DNA of 49,529 nucleotides, from the IMG/VR virus record IMGVR_UViG_3300044638_004969, positions 1-49,529 of that record. The stretch is one strand, 5' to 3'. Positions 22,910 through 30,245 of the stretch are shown here, one piece after another. This stretch comes from a virus. The first letter of the stretch is position 1; every line of letters begins with the position of its first letter. The notes beneath the pieces are model-generated. The model did no database searches. It was not told the origin of the DNA and saw only the letters and a program-made list of their open reading frames with translations. A program made the translations under genes and the position numbers.

Positions 22910-23590
22910 TTTTTTTAGATATTTATCTATTTTTTTTACTCCCGATACCGCAGTATCTTTTATATGTTCTATAGGTCCAGCCCAATCTCCTATATCTGTA
23001 GGGTCTACGTATATAATAGGTGTAAGAGCATCCACATAATCTATAATACTTGCTGCGGGATAAACCTGCATAGAAGTTCCTATGATAATCAGAATATCTG
23101 CCATGTAAGCCTCTGTGATTGCTTTTGCCATTTCAGGAACATCTTCACCAAACCATACAATATGAGGTCTAAGCTGTTCTCCATCTTCTGCAATATCTCC
23201 TTCTGCAATATCTTCTGTCCAATCATAAACTAAATCTGCATTTTTTTCTGAACGAACTTTTAAAAGTTCACCATGTAAATGAATAACATTAGTTGAACCT
23301 GCTCTCTCATGTAAGTCGTCAACATTTTGGGTGACGATAACTACATCATAATCTTCTTCTAATTCTACTAGATATTGATGAGCTTCATTAGGATGGACAC
23401 TAGAAAGTTGTTTTCTTCTAGCATTATAAAAATCTAATACTCTTGTTCTATTTACTTGCCACCCTCTATGAGTAGCAACGTCTTCAATCTTATGATTTTC
23501 CCAAAGTCCGTCACTATCCCTAAATGTGTCAATTCCTGATTCTTTACTGATTCCTGCACCTGTAAAGACTACTATTTTTTTCTTATGCAT
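22886..23590 (-). CDS. sirtuin (Sir2 family NAD-dependent protein deacylase)
   Basis: 234 aa. GAGISKESGIDTFRD (11-25) and TQNVDDLHERAG (87-98) are the Rossmann NAD site, His106 (HLHGEL) the catalytic base, with WFGEDVPEM and IIGTSMQVYPA following. Tyr55-x-x-Arg58 (FYNARR) is the signature of class III sirtuins that prefer acidic acyl groups. There is no cysteine in the whole protein, so the zinc-binding loop is absent or metal-free. It could change host protein acylation or NAD balance. Its start overlaps the upstream nuclease by 8 bases. Confidence 0.9.
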   Translation of the reverse strand: MHKKKIVVFTGAGISKESGIDTFRDSDGLWENHKIEDVATHRGWQVNRTRVLDFYNARRKQLSSVHPNEAHQYLVELEEDYDVVIVTQNVDDLHERAGSTNVIHLHGELLKVRSEKNADLVYDWTEDIAEGDIAEDGEQLRPHIVWFGEDVPEMAKAITEAYMADILIIIGTSMQVYPAASIIDYVDALTPIIYVDPTDIGDWAGPIEHIKDTAVSGVKKIDKYLKKLAELENN

Positions 23591-24260
23591 ATTTCATATT
23601 AATTTTCTTTTTAGACCTTCCATTTAATCTATCCATAAATGTTGAATAATTTAAATTCAAACTTTCTGCTGCATCTTTACCACATTCATAATAAATTCCA
23701 GTGTCAAGATTAATTATTATTTTTGCACTAGGATTAGCTCCTCCCTTTTTTAATCCTTTATGTGCTTTTGATATTTTAAGTTTTGTATCTTCTTTACATT
23801 TTGGATAATTTCTACCTATATGAGCTTGTTTTAATTTTAATTTAGTTTCCTCTGAATGTTTCTTTCCTTTATGGGAATTACTTATTTTTAAACGAGTAGT
23901 AATAGAATGTTTTTTACCATAATTCCAATGGTCAATTCCATTTGGATTTCCACCTATTTTACCCTCGCCACCGTCAGTAATATTACAAAGATTTTTCTTT
24001 CCATATTCCTGAATAAGAAAAATTTCAAGTTCAATAGCTTCTTCTCTAGTTATTTCATCTACTAAAATTTCTACTTTAAATGTTGTTTTTTCTACTATAT
24101 GATTCCACCATTTATTTCTATTATCTTGAGAATAAGCTCGTTTATATCGACTTTTTAAATTACTACCAATATATTTTATTTCAGTATTTCCTATACCAAT
24201 ATAAAAAACTTCATTTGTATCTAATCTTATATGTCTATAAACATAACTTCTACCCTTCAT
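23583..24260 (-). CDS. GIY-YIG homing nuclease with NUMOD3 repeats and HTH tail
   Basis: 225 aa. SYVYRHIRLDTNEVFYIGIG at residues 5-24 opens the nuclease core; the catalytic-type Glu is in AIELEIFLIQEYG, followed by NITDGGEG. NUMOD3-like repeats are HWNYGKKHSITTRLKISN and HKGKKHSEETKLKLKQAH; a C-terminal helix-turn-helix like IENR1 (AAESLNLNYSTFMDRLNG) follows. It overlaps the RHH gene upstream (11 bases) and the sirtuin downstream (8 bases). Confidence 0.85.
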   Translation of the reverse strand: MKGRSYVYRHIRLDTNEVFYIGIGNTEIKYIGSNLKSRYKRAYSQDNRNKWWNHIVEKTTFKVEILVDEITREEAIELEIFLIQEYGKKNLCNITDGGEGKIGGNPNGIDHWNYGKKHSITTRLKISNSHKGKKHSEETKLKLKQAHIGRNYPKCKEDTKLKISKAHKGLKKGGANPSAKIIINLDTGIYYECGKDAAESLNLNYSTFMDRLNGRSKKKINMKYA

Positions 24261-24387
24261 CTTGTAAAGCTTTAAACCTTAAATAAGTAGATAATTTTAA
24301 TCCTAACTTCTCTGCTTTCTCCGTGATTATTTTTACTTCTTCTTCTGATAATCTAACAGGTACGATTTTTTCTTTTAATTTACTCAT
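24250..24387 (-). CDS. RHH (Arc/CopG-like) protein, 45 aa
   Basis: ATG at 24387 and TAG at 24250-24252. A strand (KIVPVRL), helix 1 (EEEVKIITEKAEKLG) and helix 2 (LKLSTYLRFKAL) give the ribbon-helix-helix pattern. It overlaps the GIY-YIG start by 11 bases and lies 18 bases downstream of a palindromic promoter's -7 box. Confidence 0.75.
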   Translation of the reverse strand: MSKLKEKIVPVRLSEEEVKIITEKAEKLGLKLSTYLRFKALQDEG

Positions 24388-24405
24388 TGTATCACAATAT
24401 TTATA

Positions 24406-24458
24406 CAAAGGTAATACAATGAGTTTAATTATCCAAAAGCATTAATTTTGAAATTAAT
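24406..24458 (-). promoter_or_regulatory. palindromic nuclease-class promoter
   Basis: On the - strand: TTAATTT-CAA-AATTAAT, GCTTTTG (TTTG complement of 24434-24437), 20 bases, TACCTTTG (complement of 24406-24413). The palindrome overlaps the stop codon of the primase gene. It drives the RHH, GIY-YIG and sirtuin genes. Confidence 0.8.
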
Positions 24459-25431
24459 CTTTTTGTCCAAAATTCTGATGTATAAGTTTCTTAAAAGCCT
24501 CGACAGTATCTCCGTTAGCTTCTAAATGAGTAAATACATCCGAAGGTGAATATCCCCTATTAACATCAAATCCTGTTGAGGTAGAGAATACATTAAATAT
24601 CCTTGTAGAAGTATCATATAATGCTGAACTTGCTGAATGTACTTGTCCTGGACGTTTAAATCTAATAGATTTTCCTGACTGTCTTCCAACAACATCCCAA
24701 CCATTTAATCCTAAAAGCATAACAACATCACCACGAGTGTTGTAGTCAGCGAAGGGACTTAATTTCCATTCATCATATTTACTTGCTCGTATATCCTGAC
24801 GAATCTCTCTTACCTCATTGAAACTTCTTGCCACTGACATAAGTATTTCATACTCTTCCTCTGTAATTTCTGTCAGCTTACCATATACTTTTTTGTAATT
24901 TGGCGTAGGATTAATGCAAATATAGCCACCTTTTCCCCTTGTCTCTATAAGAACCCTTCCTTTATCATTTGAAGCGATTTTTAGTGCCTTATCTCTCGTC
25001 ACAGGATTTTGAAAATTTTCCATGTATGTAATATGTCTTTCATACGAAGTTGTATATCTACATGCTAATTTTTGATTGTTCTCTAATTTAGAACAAGTAA
25101 ATACAAAATGAAATCCCCCACTTTTAGTTGACTGAACATACATTTTTTTCAAAAGCTCATTAGGAATCTTTGCTTTAAATCTATCAAATATATCTAAAGA
25201 TAAATCATATTTTAAATCAAAGTCTATTGCAGTTACATTATTTACACCACAAAGTAGAGCTATACCATAACAGTTATTAAAATATTTTTCACATTCCCCC
25301 TCAGTCATTACTCTACTTTGAAATTGTTTCCATTCTTTAATTGCAGGAACTTTTCTTGCGGTTACAGGTATTACAGAAAAACCTGCTTTACAATATTTTT
25401 TTGCTATTTCTACATAATTCATTTTATCCAA
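24454..25431 (-). CDS. primase-polymerase (archaeo-eukaryotic primase family)
   Basis: 325 aa. KKYCKAGFSVIPVTARKVPA (11-30) and TAIDFDLKY (68-76, Asp70 and Asp72 metal ligands) with KSGGFHFVF (103-111, His108) mark the N-terminal PrimPol domain of phage and plasmid primases. The C-terminal part (about 215-325) is a small helical domain. It probably makes primers for the fork with DnaB. It overlaps the upstream nuclease gene by 8 bases. Confidence 0.8.
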   Translation of the reverse strand: MDKMNYVEIAKKYCKAGFSVIPVTARKVPAIKEWKQFQSRVMTEGECEKYFNNCYGIALLCGVNNVTAIDFDLKYDLSLDIFDRFKAKIPNELLKKMYVQSTKSGGFHFVFTCSKLENNQKLACRYTTSYERHITYMENFQNPVTRDKALKIASNDKGRVLIETRGKGGYICINPTPNYKKVYGKLTEITEEEYEILMSVARSFNEVREIRQDIRASKYDEWKLSPFADYNTRGDVVMLLGLNGWDVVGRQSGKSIRFKRPGQVHSASSALYDTSTRIFNVFSTSTGFDVNRGYSPSDVFTHLEANGDTVEAFKKLIHQNFGQKD

Positions 25432-26143
25432 ATATATCTAAGTACCTTTGATAATACTCAGAGATTTCTTTTGCTACTACAGCTACTTTATCTAAGAACT
25501 GTAATGCTCTATCTCTAGTATAAGGCGTTGGTATAATTTTAAATTCTTTAGTTAATTTTAGAGGACTTTTTTGAGTATTATTACCCGCCCGACCAATTAA
25601 CATTACATCAGAGCCTAGAATCTCATATCCCTCTATATCTTTTTGATAACTATATAAAGTTGTTTGTTGGTAATCAGGACTCGCATACTCAGGACTTTTT
25701 TTAATAATATTCCCTGTTTTAAAATCTCGGATATAAACTCCATTTTGGTCTAAGATATATTGACTTCTATCTATATATCCCTCCATAACAAAGTCTCCAC
25801 AATCAACTACAACTAAGTCTTCATAAATACTATTTTCAGGATATTCAAGAGAATCTAACCATTCTAAATCTTCTGCCTGTAAATATTTGATAGCAGGTTT
25901 TTCATTTACTCTTCCTGTACCCACCCATTCTTTATATGTTCCTACATCAGTACCAAAATCAGTAAAACAACTTCCTGGCGTATCTATTTTTGCAAAATAT
26001 CTTTTTATATAATCAGGTCGGTACTGTGCATCTTTCCATGAATTGTATTGTGAATAGCTGAGTTTTGGCTTATTATTATGCATACTATACTTTCCATCAG
26101 GTGTTTTATCCTGATAAGTTCTAGGTAATATTAAATTAGACAT
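25424..26143 (-). CDS. PD-(D/E)XK nuclease, RecB/Cas4-like, 239 aa
   Basis: The core has MEGYIDRSQYI (Asp125), YIRDFKTGNI (Asp140 and Lys142) and YQQTTLYSYQ (158-167), the G-x-ID ... D-x-K-TG ... Q-x-x-x-Y pattern of RecB/Cas4-type exonuclease domains. There are no cysteines for an iron-sulfur cluster of the Cas4 type. It is likely a DNA-end processing or recombination nuclease. It lies between a homing nuclease and the primase in one operon. Confidence 0.8.
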   Translation of the reverse strand: MSNLILPRTYQDKTPDGKYSMHNNKPKLSYSQYNSWKDAQYRPDYIKRYFAKIDTPGSCFTDFGTDVGTYKEWVGTGRVNEKPAIKYLQAEDLEWLDSLEYPENSIYEDLVVVDCGDFVMEGYIDRSQYILDQNGVYIRDFKTGNIIKKSPEYASPDYQQTTLYSYQKDIEGYEILGSDVMLIGRAGNNTQKSPLKLTKEFKIIPTPYTRDRALQFLDKVAVVAKEISEYYQRYLDIFG

Positions 26144-27026
26144 AATTTAATTCTTTGTTTTTTAATTTTGTATATATTTTATCTCTTGTCATATTTTTTA
26201 ATTTTGAATATTCTGTAATAGATTGATAAATATGGTCACCATCTGTTATTTTCCTTGTATTTCTAGGATTATGTTTAGGAATATACTTCTTTACTTTATT
26301 TTGCTCATAATCTTGTGCAATACATAGAAATGTGTCATTTGTTACCTCTCCCACCAATTTCTTATAATTTAATCTATCATTGTATTCTAATGCTTCAATT
26401 ATACTATAATAAAAAATTCCTGTAGCTGTATCAATAACATCTTTAGAAGCCTTATTTAATAATCCTGTCTTAGTCTTATTTATTCTTGAAAAAGCCTCTC
26501 TAGATTTTTCATTTATAGATTTACCATAATTATGATGATTTTCTCCTAAGGTTTTTCCCTTTCTATTATTACTAATTTTAGCTCTTGTTTCCTCACTTTT
26601 TATTTTCCCTTTATTTCCTAAACCTATTTTTCTTTTATGTTCTTCGGTTAAAGGAATACCTTTTCGCTTTGCATTTACATCAGGATTCGCCTTTCTACTT
26701 TCAGAAATCTTTTTTCGAGATTCTTCACATAAATAACCTGTTCTATCAGTTGATGATGTTCTGAAACAATTAAGTCCTAGATTAATACTATTATAATAAT
26801 CCTGCCAATATGCTTCTCTATCATTTAATATTGCTACGTCACACTCCTCAATAATTTCAAAAATATGAGTTTCAGTCCCATATTTAAGTAATGAATTTTT
26901 TAATTTAGTGTTGTATTTTTCACTTATTCTTTTATGTTCTAACCATCTTCTGTATATATCTACAGATTGTCCTATGTATATTTTTTTAGAAGGCGAAGTT
27001 ATTTTATATATTCCTATCTTTTTCAT
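26136..27026 (-). CDS. GIY-YIG homing nuclease with NUMOD3 repeats and HTH tail
   Basis: 296 aa. GIYKITSPSKKIYIGQSVDI (4-23) opens the core, with the Arg in IYRRWLEH and the catalytic-type Glu in DREAYWQDYY. NUMOD3 repeats follow (SEESRKKISESRK-like, TEEHKRKIGLGNKGK, SEETRAKISNNRKGK), and the C-terminus has two helix-turn-helix units like IENR1/NUMOD1 (SIIEALEYN and SITEYSKLKNMTRDKIY). First gene of the operon carrying the RecB-like nuclease and primase; it overlaps the next gene by 8 bases. Confidence 0.9.
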   Translation of the reverse strand: MKKIGIYKITSPSKKIYIGQSVDIYRRWLEHKRISEKYNTKLKNSLLKYGTETHIFEIIEECDVAILNDREAYWQDYYNSINLGLNCFRTSSTDRTGYLCEESRKKISESRKANPDVNAKRKGIPLTEEHKRKIGLGNKGKIKSEETRAKISNNRKGKTLGENHHNYGKSINEKSREAFSRINKTKTGLLNKASKDVIDTATGIFYYSIIEALEYNDRLNYKKLVGEVTNDTFLCIAQDYEQNKVKKYIPKHNPRNTRKITDGDHIYQSITEYSKLKNMTRDKIYTKLKNKELNYV

Positions 27027-27031
27027 ACTTA

Positions 27032-27083
27032 CAAAGGTAAATATTATTTAGATAGAATACAAAAGCATTAATTTCTGAATTAA
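27032..27083 (-). promoter_or_regulatory. palindromic nuclease-class promoter
   Basis: On the - strand: TTAATTC-AGA-AATTAAT, GCTTTTG (TTTG complement of 27060-27063), 20 bases, TACCTTTG (complement of 27032-27039), ATG at 27026. It is the only promoter I see for the GIY-YIG, RecB-like and primase genes. Confidence 0.8.
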
Positions 27084-27113
27084 CTTAACTTTATTTTTAC
27101 TTAAAGATGAGGA

Positions 27114-27389
27114 TTATGATTTATTACCTCGTTGTTTGTTTTGTAATTCAGCAATTCCTCTATCGTAAGAGTCAAAAGCCATTTTTATAATATATGTGGT
27201 ATAATCTATCAGGTCATTATAAGTAATGTTAATTCCGTCAGGGGTTTCCTGTCCATCCTGTAATCCGAAACAAACTCTTACTAACTCCTCTACATCAAAA
27301 GGGTCTACCCTTGATTCATCTCTATTGTAAGTTTGGTCTAATGTTTTGTTAAATTGATTTACTTGATTGTTTTTGTTAATATTGTCCAT
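27114..27389 (-). CDS. hypothetical protein, 91 aa
   Basis: An Asn/Gln-rich N-terminus (NINKNNQVNQFNKTLDQ) and an acidic helical remainder (FDVEELVRVCFGLQDG). Family unknown. A single-gene unit behind the fused terminator-promoter at 27413-27448. Confidence 0.5.
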   Translation of the reverse strand: MDNINKNNQVNQFNKTLDQTYNRDESRVDPFDVEELVRVCFGLQDGQETPDGINITYNDLIDYTTYIIKMAFDSYDRGIAELQNKQRGNKS

Positions 27390-27412
27390 AATATTTACTG
27401 TTATTTATAATG

Positions 27413-27448
27413 CAAAGATACAAAAAATCCTTGAACTAGCAAGGATTT
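27413..27448 (-). terminator. fused terminator and promoter
   Basis: A 9-bp stem (AAATCCTTG at 27440-27448 on the - strand, CAAGGATTT at 27425-27433) with loop CTAGTT is followed by TTTG. The -7 box TATCTTTG (complement of 27413-27420) follows directly, and the CTTG inside the stem sits at -33 distance (19 bases). One 36-base element thus ends the nuclease transcript and starts the 27389 gene. Confidence 0.7.
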
Positions 27449-27571
27449 AAATGTTAAAATTTTGTTAAAAATTTAGTTATCACTTTTTTCATCTTTTCTT
27501 TATCTTTCAACCATAATTCCTCTCTGATATGTAAAAGCTTGATATTCTTTTCTTTACATAAATTGGATTTC
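27413..27571. repeat. 159-bp direct repeat, copy 1
   Basis: It aligns without gaps to 29494-29652 with 5 mismatches (about 97% identity). It includes, on the - strand, the last about 120 bases of a Vsr-like nuclease gene, a terminator hairpin and the -7 box of the next gene. Confidence 0.9.
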
Positions 27572-28350
27572 TTAGCGTGCTTTCCTGCTTCAAAATATTT
27601 TTCAGAATAATGCCAATATAATCCATTAAATTCTATGGCTTTGTTTAATTCAGGAATAAAAATGTCTAATTCGTAAGGCTTTATAATATTTCTTTTATTA
27701 GTTTCTATAACATATTCTAAAGATTTTACAAATTCCTGTAATTCCATTTCAGGTTTTGAAATTATAGAAATACATTTTGGACAACCTTTACCACTTAAAT
27801 GCTCATTAGGTGTTTGAAAAAATATCCCATGTTTTTTGCAAATTATTTTTGTCTTATATAAAATACCATCATAATGAGATTGTGAATAATCATATTTTCT
27901 TTTATGTATTCTTTTTGCTTTCTCGATAAACCATTTTAAAGTTTTGAAATTACCTTTTCCTGTTTTATTATGTCCACATTTTAGACATCCTTTACCTGAA
28001 ATATGATTAGAGGGTCTTTGTTTAAAATCCCCATGTAAAGGACAAGTTATGATAACATCTGTAATAGTGTTTTTAAAGTCAACTTTATGATACTTGTAGA
28101 AATTTTTATGTATTTTTCTTGCTTCATTTATAAACTCTATCTCATTATTATATTTGAAAGTACATTTTTTACAACCTTTACCATTTAAATGGTTATTGGA
28201 ATTTTGTTTAAATTCTCCATGTTTCTTACAAATTATAATGATACTATTTCTAGAACCTGTATAAATAGTCTTTGAATAGTCATATTTATCCCCATGAATT
28301 TCTTTTGCTTTAAATATAAATTGTTCTGTAGTAATTTTGATTTTAGACAT
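27454..28350 (-). CDS. DUF723-like zinc modules x3 + Vsr/EDxHD-like nuclease
   Basis: 298 aa from ATG 28350; a longer frame from ATG 28398 begins inside the structured leader and is rejected. Three zinc modules (GDKYDYSKT ... CKKHGEFKQ ... GKGCKKC; NFYKYHK ... CPLHGDFKQ ... GKGCLKC; RKYDYSQ ... CKKHGIFFQ ... GKGCPKC) precede the nuclease core YELDIFIPELNKAIEFNG then WH, and LLHIREELW. Its 3' end is nearly identical to the nuclease gene at 29535. Confidence 0.7.
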   Translation of the reverse strand: MSKIKITTEQFIFKAKEIHGDKYDYSKTIYTGSRNSIIIICKKHGEFKQNSNNHLNGKGCKKCTFKYNNEIEFINEARKIHKNFYKYHKVDFKNTITDVIITCPLHGDFKQRPSNHISGKGCLKCGHNKTGKGNFKTLKWFIEKAKRIHKRKYDYSQSHYDGILYKTKIICKKHGIFFQTPNEHLSGKGCPKCISIISKPEMELQEFVKSLEYVIETNKRNIIKPYELDIFIPELNKAIEFNGLYWHYSEKYFEAGKHAKKSNLCKEKNIKLLHIREELWLKDKEKMKKVITKFLTKF

Positions 28351-28456
28351 CTTATAAAAATAAAAAGTTCCTCTAAATCCATAATGGGTCTCACGCATTA
28401 CTTCATTAGAAGAACTAATATACTTTTGTTACCTTTTAATTTGAGACCGTAACCAT
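28351..28456 (-). ncRNA. structured 5' leader with kissing loops, copy A
   Basis: On the transcript: P1 GTTAC/GTAAC (28453-28449 with 28432-28428) with GGTCTCA in its loop (28448-28442); P2 AGTTCTTCTAA with TTAGAGGAACT (28416-28406 with 28376-28366, one G-U pair); P3 GTAATG/CATTAT (28401-28396 with 28386-28381) with a 9-base loop containing TGAGACC (28393-28387). The two loop sequences are perfectly complementary over 7 bases. The same arrangement is in the leader at 30246-30351. Start codon is 16 bases below P2. Function unknown; control of nuclease translation or RNA cleavage are possible. Confidence 0.7.
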
Positions 28457-28460
28457 CTTA

Positions 28461-28513
28461 CAAAGATAATTATAATATCTAAAAAATACAAAAGCATTAA
28501 TTTTTAGATTAAA
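28461..28513 (-). promoter_or_regulatory. palindromic nuclease-class promoter
   Basis: On the - strand: TTTAATC-TAAA-AATTAAT, GCTTTTG (CAAAAG on + at 28489-28494), 20 bases, TATCTTTG (complement of 28461-28468). The palindrome overlaps the stop codon of the exonuclease gene (28509). The -7 box lies exactly 111 bases from the nuclease start codon. Confidence 0.8.
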
Positions 28514-29474
28514 TCTCTTTTAGAAAATTCTGTATTTCAGCCTTCTTAGCTTGTTTAATATCCTCAGTATCAGATGCCATAAAAGTTGTTCTAATATAAA
28601 TATTTTCCAAAATATCTTGGATAAAATCTTTGTCTTTTTGAGTTAATCTTTTCTTACCGAAAACTTTTCTCATTGATTCTTTAATACTATCTGACAAATA
28701 ATCAGTCTGATATAATTTTTGTAAAGCAGAATCTTCTTGAACCATAGGTTCTGATGGGGAAGTTTCATTTCTGTCAATATAAGATAAAAAAGGACTTTTA
28801 AACTGCATTGCTTGGAATAAATTCACATTTGCAAATACATCTTTTTTAGCATATTCAGTAATCCTATCCATTCCCTCTGAGTAATATACTTCTGATACTT
28901 GAGAACCATCAATGTCTGTTTTACTACTTTCTAATCCAAAATGAAATAACATTTCATCTAAAGACATATTAGCATAATGTGTTCCTCTTAAAATATCCAT
29001 TAAGTCAATTACTGCTTTTAATTCCCAAGGTTTTTTACCCGAAGTAACAAATCTATCAGGAACAATATCAGTGTAATCAAAGTATTTTGCTGCATTTAAA
29101 TAACATACAGGTAAATCATATCCTAAGATGTTTACCCCACTTAAATAATCAAATTTGGCTGTAATATCAAAGAATTCTTTCAAAATATCTTTTTCTTCTC
29201 CCACCAAAGCTTTAACGTACACTTCTCCTGCTCGCACAAATGCAATACTGATTGCAATTACTTTAATATAACCTATTCTTAAAGCACCTCTTTTATTATA
29301 ATCTGCTAAGGTATCTTCAACACTAGGTAATTCATCTGTAACTTTATCTCTTATTTTTTTACGATAAAGTTGAAACTCTTTAGACTCAGGGTCTAATTCT
29401 TTACTTTGTCTTACTGATTCAATATCAAAAAACAATACTTTCTCAATTGGAATTTTCTTTAAATTACTGTTCAT
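28509..29474 (-). CDS. DEDDy 3'-5' exonuclease, 321 aa
   Basis: ExoI FFDIES (Asp17, Glu19), ExoII NILGYDLPV (Asp120) and ExoIII YAKKD (Tyr208, Asp212) identify a PolB-proofreading-type exonuclease with an RNase H-like fold. About 100 further residues follow without polymerase motifs. No DNA polymerase is seen in the window, so it could proofread for a separately encoded polymerase or act alone in recombination. It is a single-gene unit with the fused terminator-promoter in front. Confidence 0.8.
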   Translation of the reverse strand: MNSNLKKIPIEKVLFFDIESVRQSKELDPESKEFQLYRKKIRDKVTDELPSVEDTLADYNKRGALRIGYIKVIAISIAFVRAGEVYVKALVGEEKDILKEFFDITAKFDYLSGVNILGYDLPVCYLNAAKYFDYTDIVPDRFVTSGKKPWELKAVIDLMDILRGTHYANMSLDEMLFHFGLESSKTDIDGSQVSEVYYSEGMDRITEYAKKDVFANVNLFQAMQFKSPFLSYIDRNETSPSEPMVQEDSALQKLYQTDYLSDSIKESMRKVFGKKRLTQKDKDFIQDILENIYIRTTFMASDTEDIKQAKKAEIQNFLKEI

Positions 29475-29493
29475 TTTCTATATTTTATAGATA

Positions 29494-29529
29494 CAAAGAT
29501 ACAAAAAATCCTTGACCTAGCAAGGATTT
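29494..29529 (-). terminator. fused terminator and promoter
   Basis: The same element as at 27413-27448: AAATCCTTG with CAAGGATTT (29521-29529 and 29506-29514) and then TATCTTTG (complement of 29494-29501). It terminates the nuclease gene at 29535 and starts the exonuclease gene at 29474. Confidence 0.7.
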
Positions 29530-29652
29530 AATTGTTAAAGTTTTGTTAAAAATTTAGTTATCACTTTTTTCATTTTTTCTTTGTCTTTCAACCATAATTC
29601 CTCTCTGATATGTAAAAGCTTGATATTCTTTTCTTTACATAAATTGGATTTC
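29494..29652. repeat. 159-bp direct repeat, copy 2
   Basis: The partner of 27413-27571, 5 mismatches, no gaps. Downstream on the - strand the two loci carry unrelated genes (exonuclease here, a 91-aa gene there), so the repeat marks the 3' edge of the mobile nuclease unit. Confidence 0.9.
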
Positions 29653-30245
29653 ATTCCGTGATAACCTTTTGGTTTACAGTGCTTATTTCTTTGTTCATAA
29701 TGCCAATACATTCCATTGAACTCAATTGCTTTTTTCAATTCAGGAATAAAAATGTCTAGTTCTTTTCCATTTAATATTTTTCTACTATTTAATATTAAAT
29801 TATAATTGAAACTTTTTACAAAATTTTGTAATTCAATTTCAGATTTTGATATAATTGTATTACATTTAGGACAACCTTTACCTTTCAAATGGTCATAAGG
29901 CAATTGTTTGAATCTTCCGTGAATAGGGCATATTATCATTATTTTTTTATTAGAAGCTCTGTATTTTACTTGAGAATAATCATATTTACTTTTTAGATTA
30001 CATAATTTTGTATGAAATTCCTCTTGACTCTGAGATAAAGTTAGTGAAACTTTGTCATACCCACATTTCTTACATTCCAACCCAATCATATGAGACATAG
30101 CTTTTTGTTCAAATTCTCCATGTATAGGACAGATAATTGTTACTTTCTTTCTAGCTGTTATATAGTCTGTTTTTGAGTAATCATATTTTTCTCCATGCAC
30201 TATTTTAGATTTTTGAATAAATTCTTGTGTTGTTAATTTTCGCAT
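29535..30245 (-). CDS. DUF723-like zinc modules x2 + Vsr/EDxHD-like nuclease
   Basis: 236 aa. Zinc modules at about residues 17-60 (GEKYDYSKTDY ... CPIHGEFEQ ... LECKKCG) and 82-127 (KYDYSQVKY ... CPIHGRFKQ ... GKGCPKC). The nuclease core is KELDIFIPELKKAIEFNG then WH, with LLHIREELW near the C-terminus. Preceded by leader copy B and a palindromic promoter; the C-terminal coding DNA matches the gene at 27454. Confidence 0.7.
   Translation of the reverse strand: MRKLTTQEFIQKSKIVHGEKYDYSKTDYITARKKVTIICPIHGEFEQKAMSHMIGLECKKCGYDKVSLTLSQSQEEFHTKLCNLKSKYDYSQVKYRASNKKIMIICPIHGRFKQLPYDHLKGKGCPKCNTIISKSEIELQNFVKSFNYNLILNSRKILNGKELDIFIPELKKAIEFNGMYWHYEQRNKHCKPKGYHGMKSNLCKEKNIKLLHIREELWLKDKEKMKKVITKFLTKL

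Noticed and set aside
4924-24387. RHH-nuclease pairs as toxin-antitoxin modules
   Set aside because: The overlap and RHH partner look like a type II system, but the second genes carry homing-nuclease DNA-binding modules (NUMOD3, zinc modules) and sit with many solo homing nucleases. Homing is the simpler reading, though a protective role of the RHH protein remains possible.
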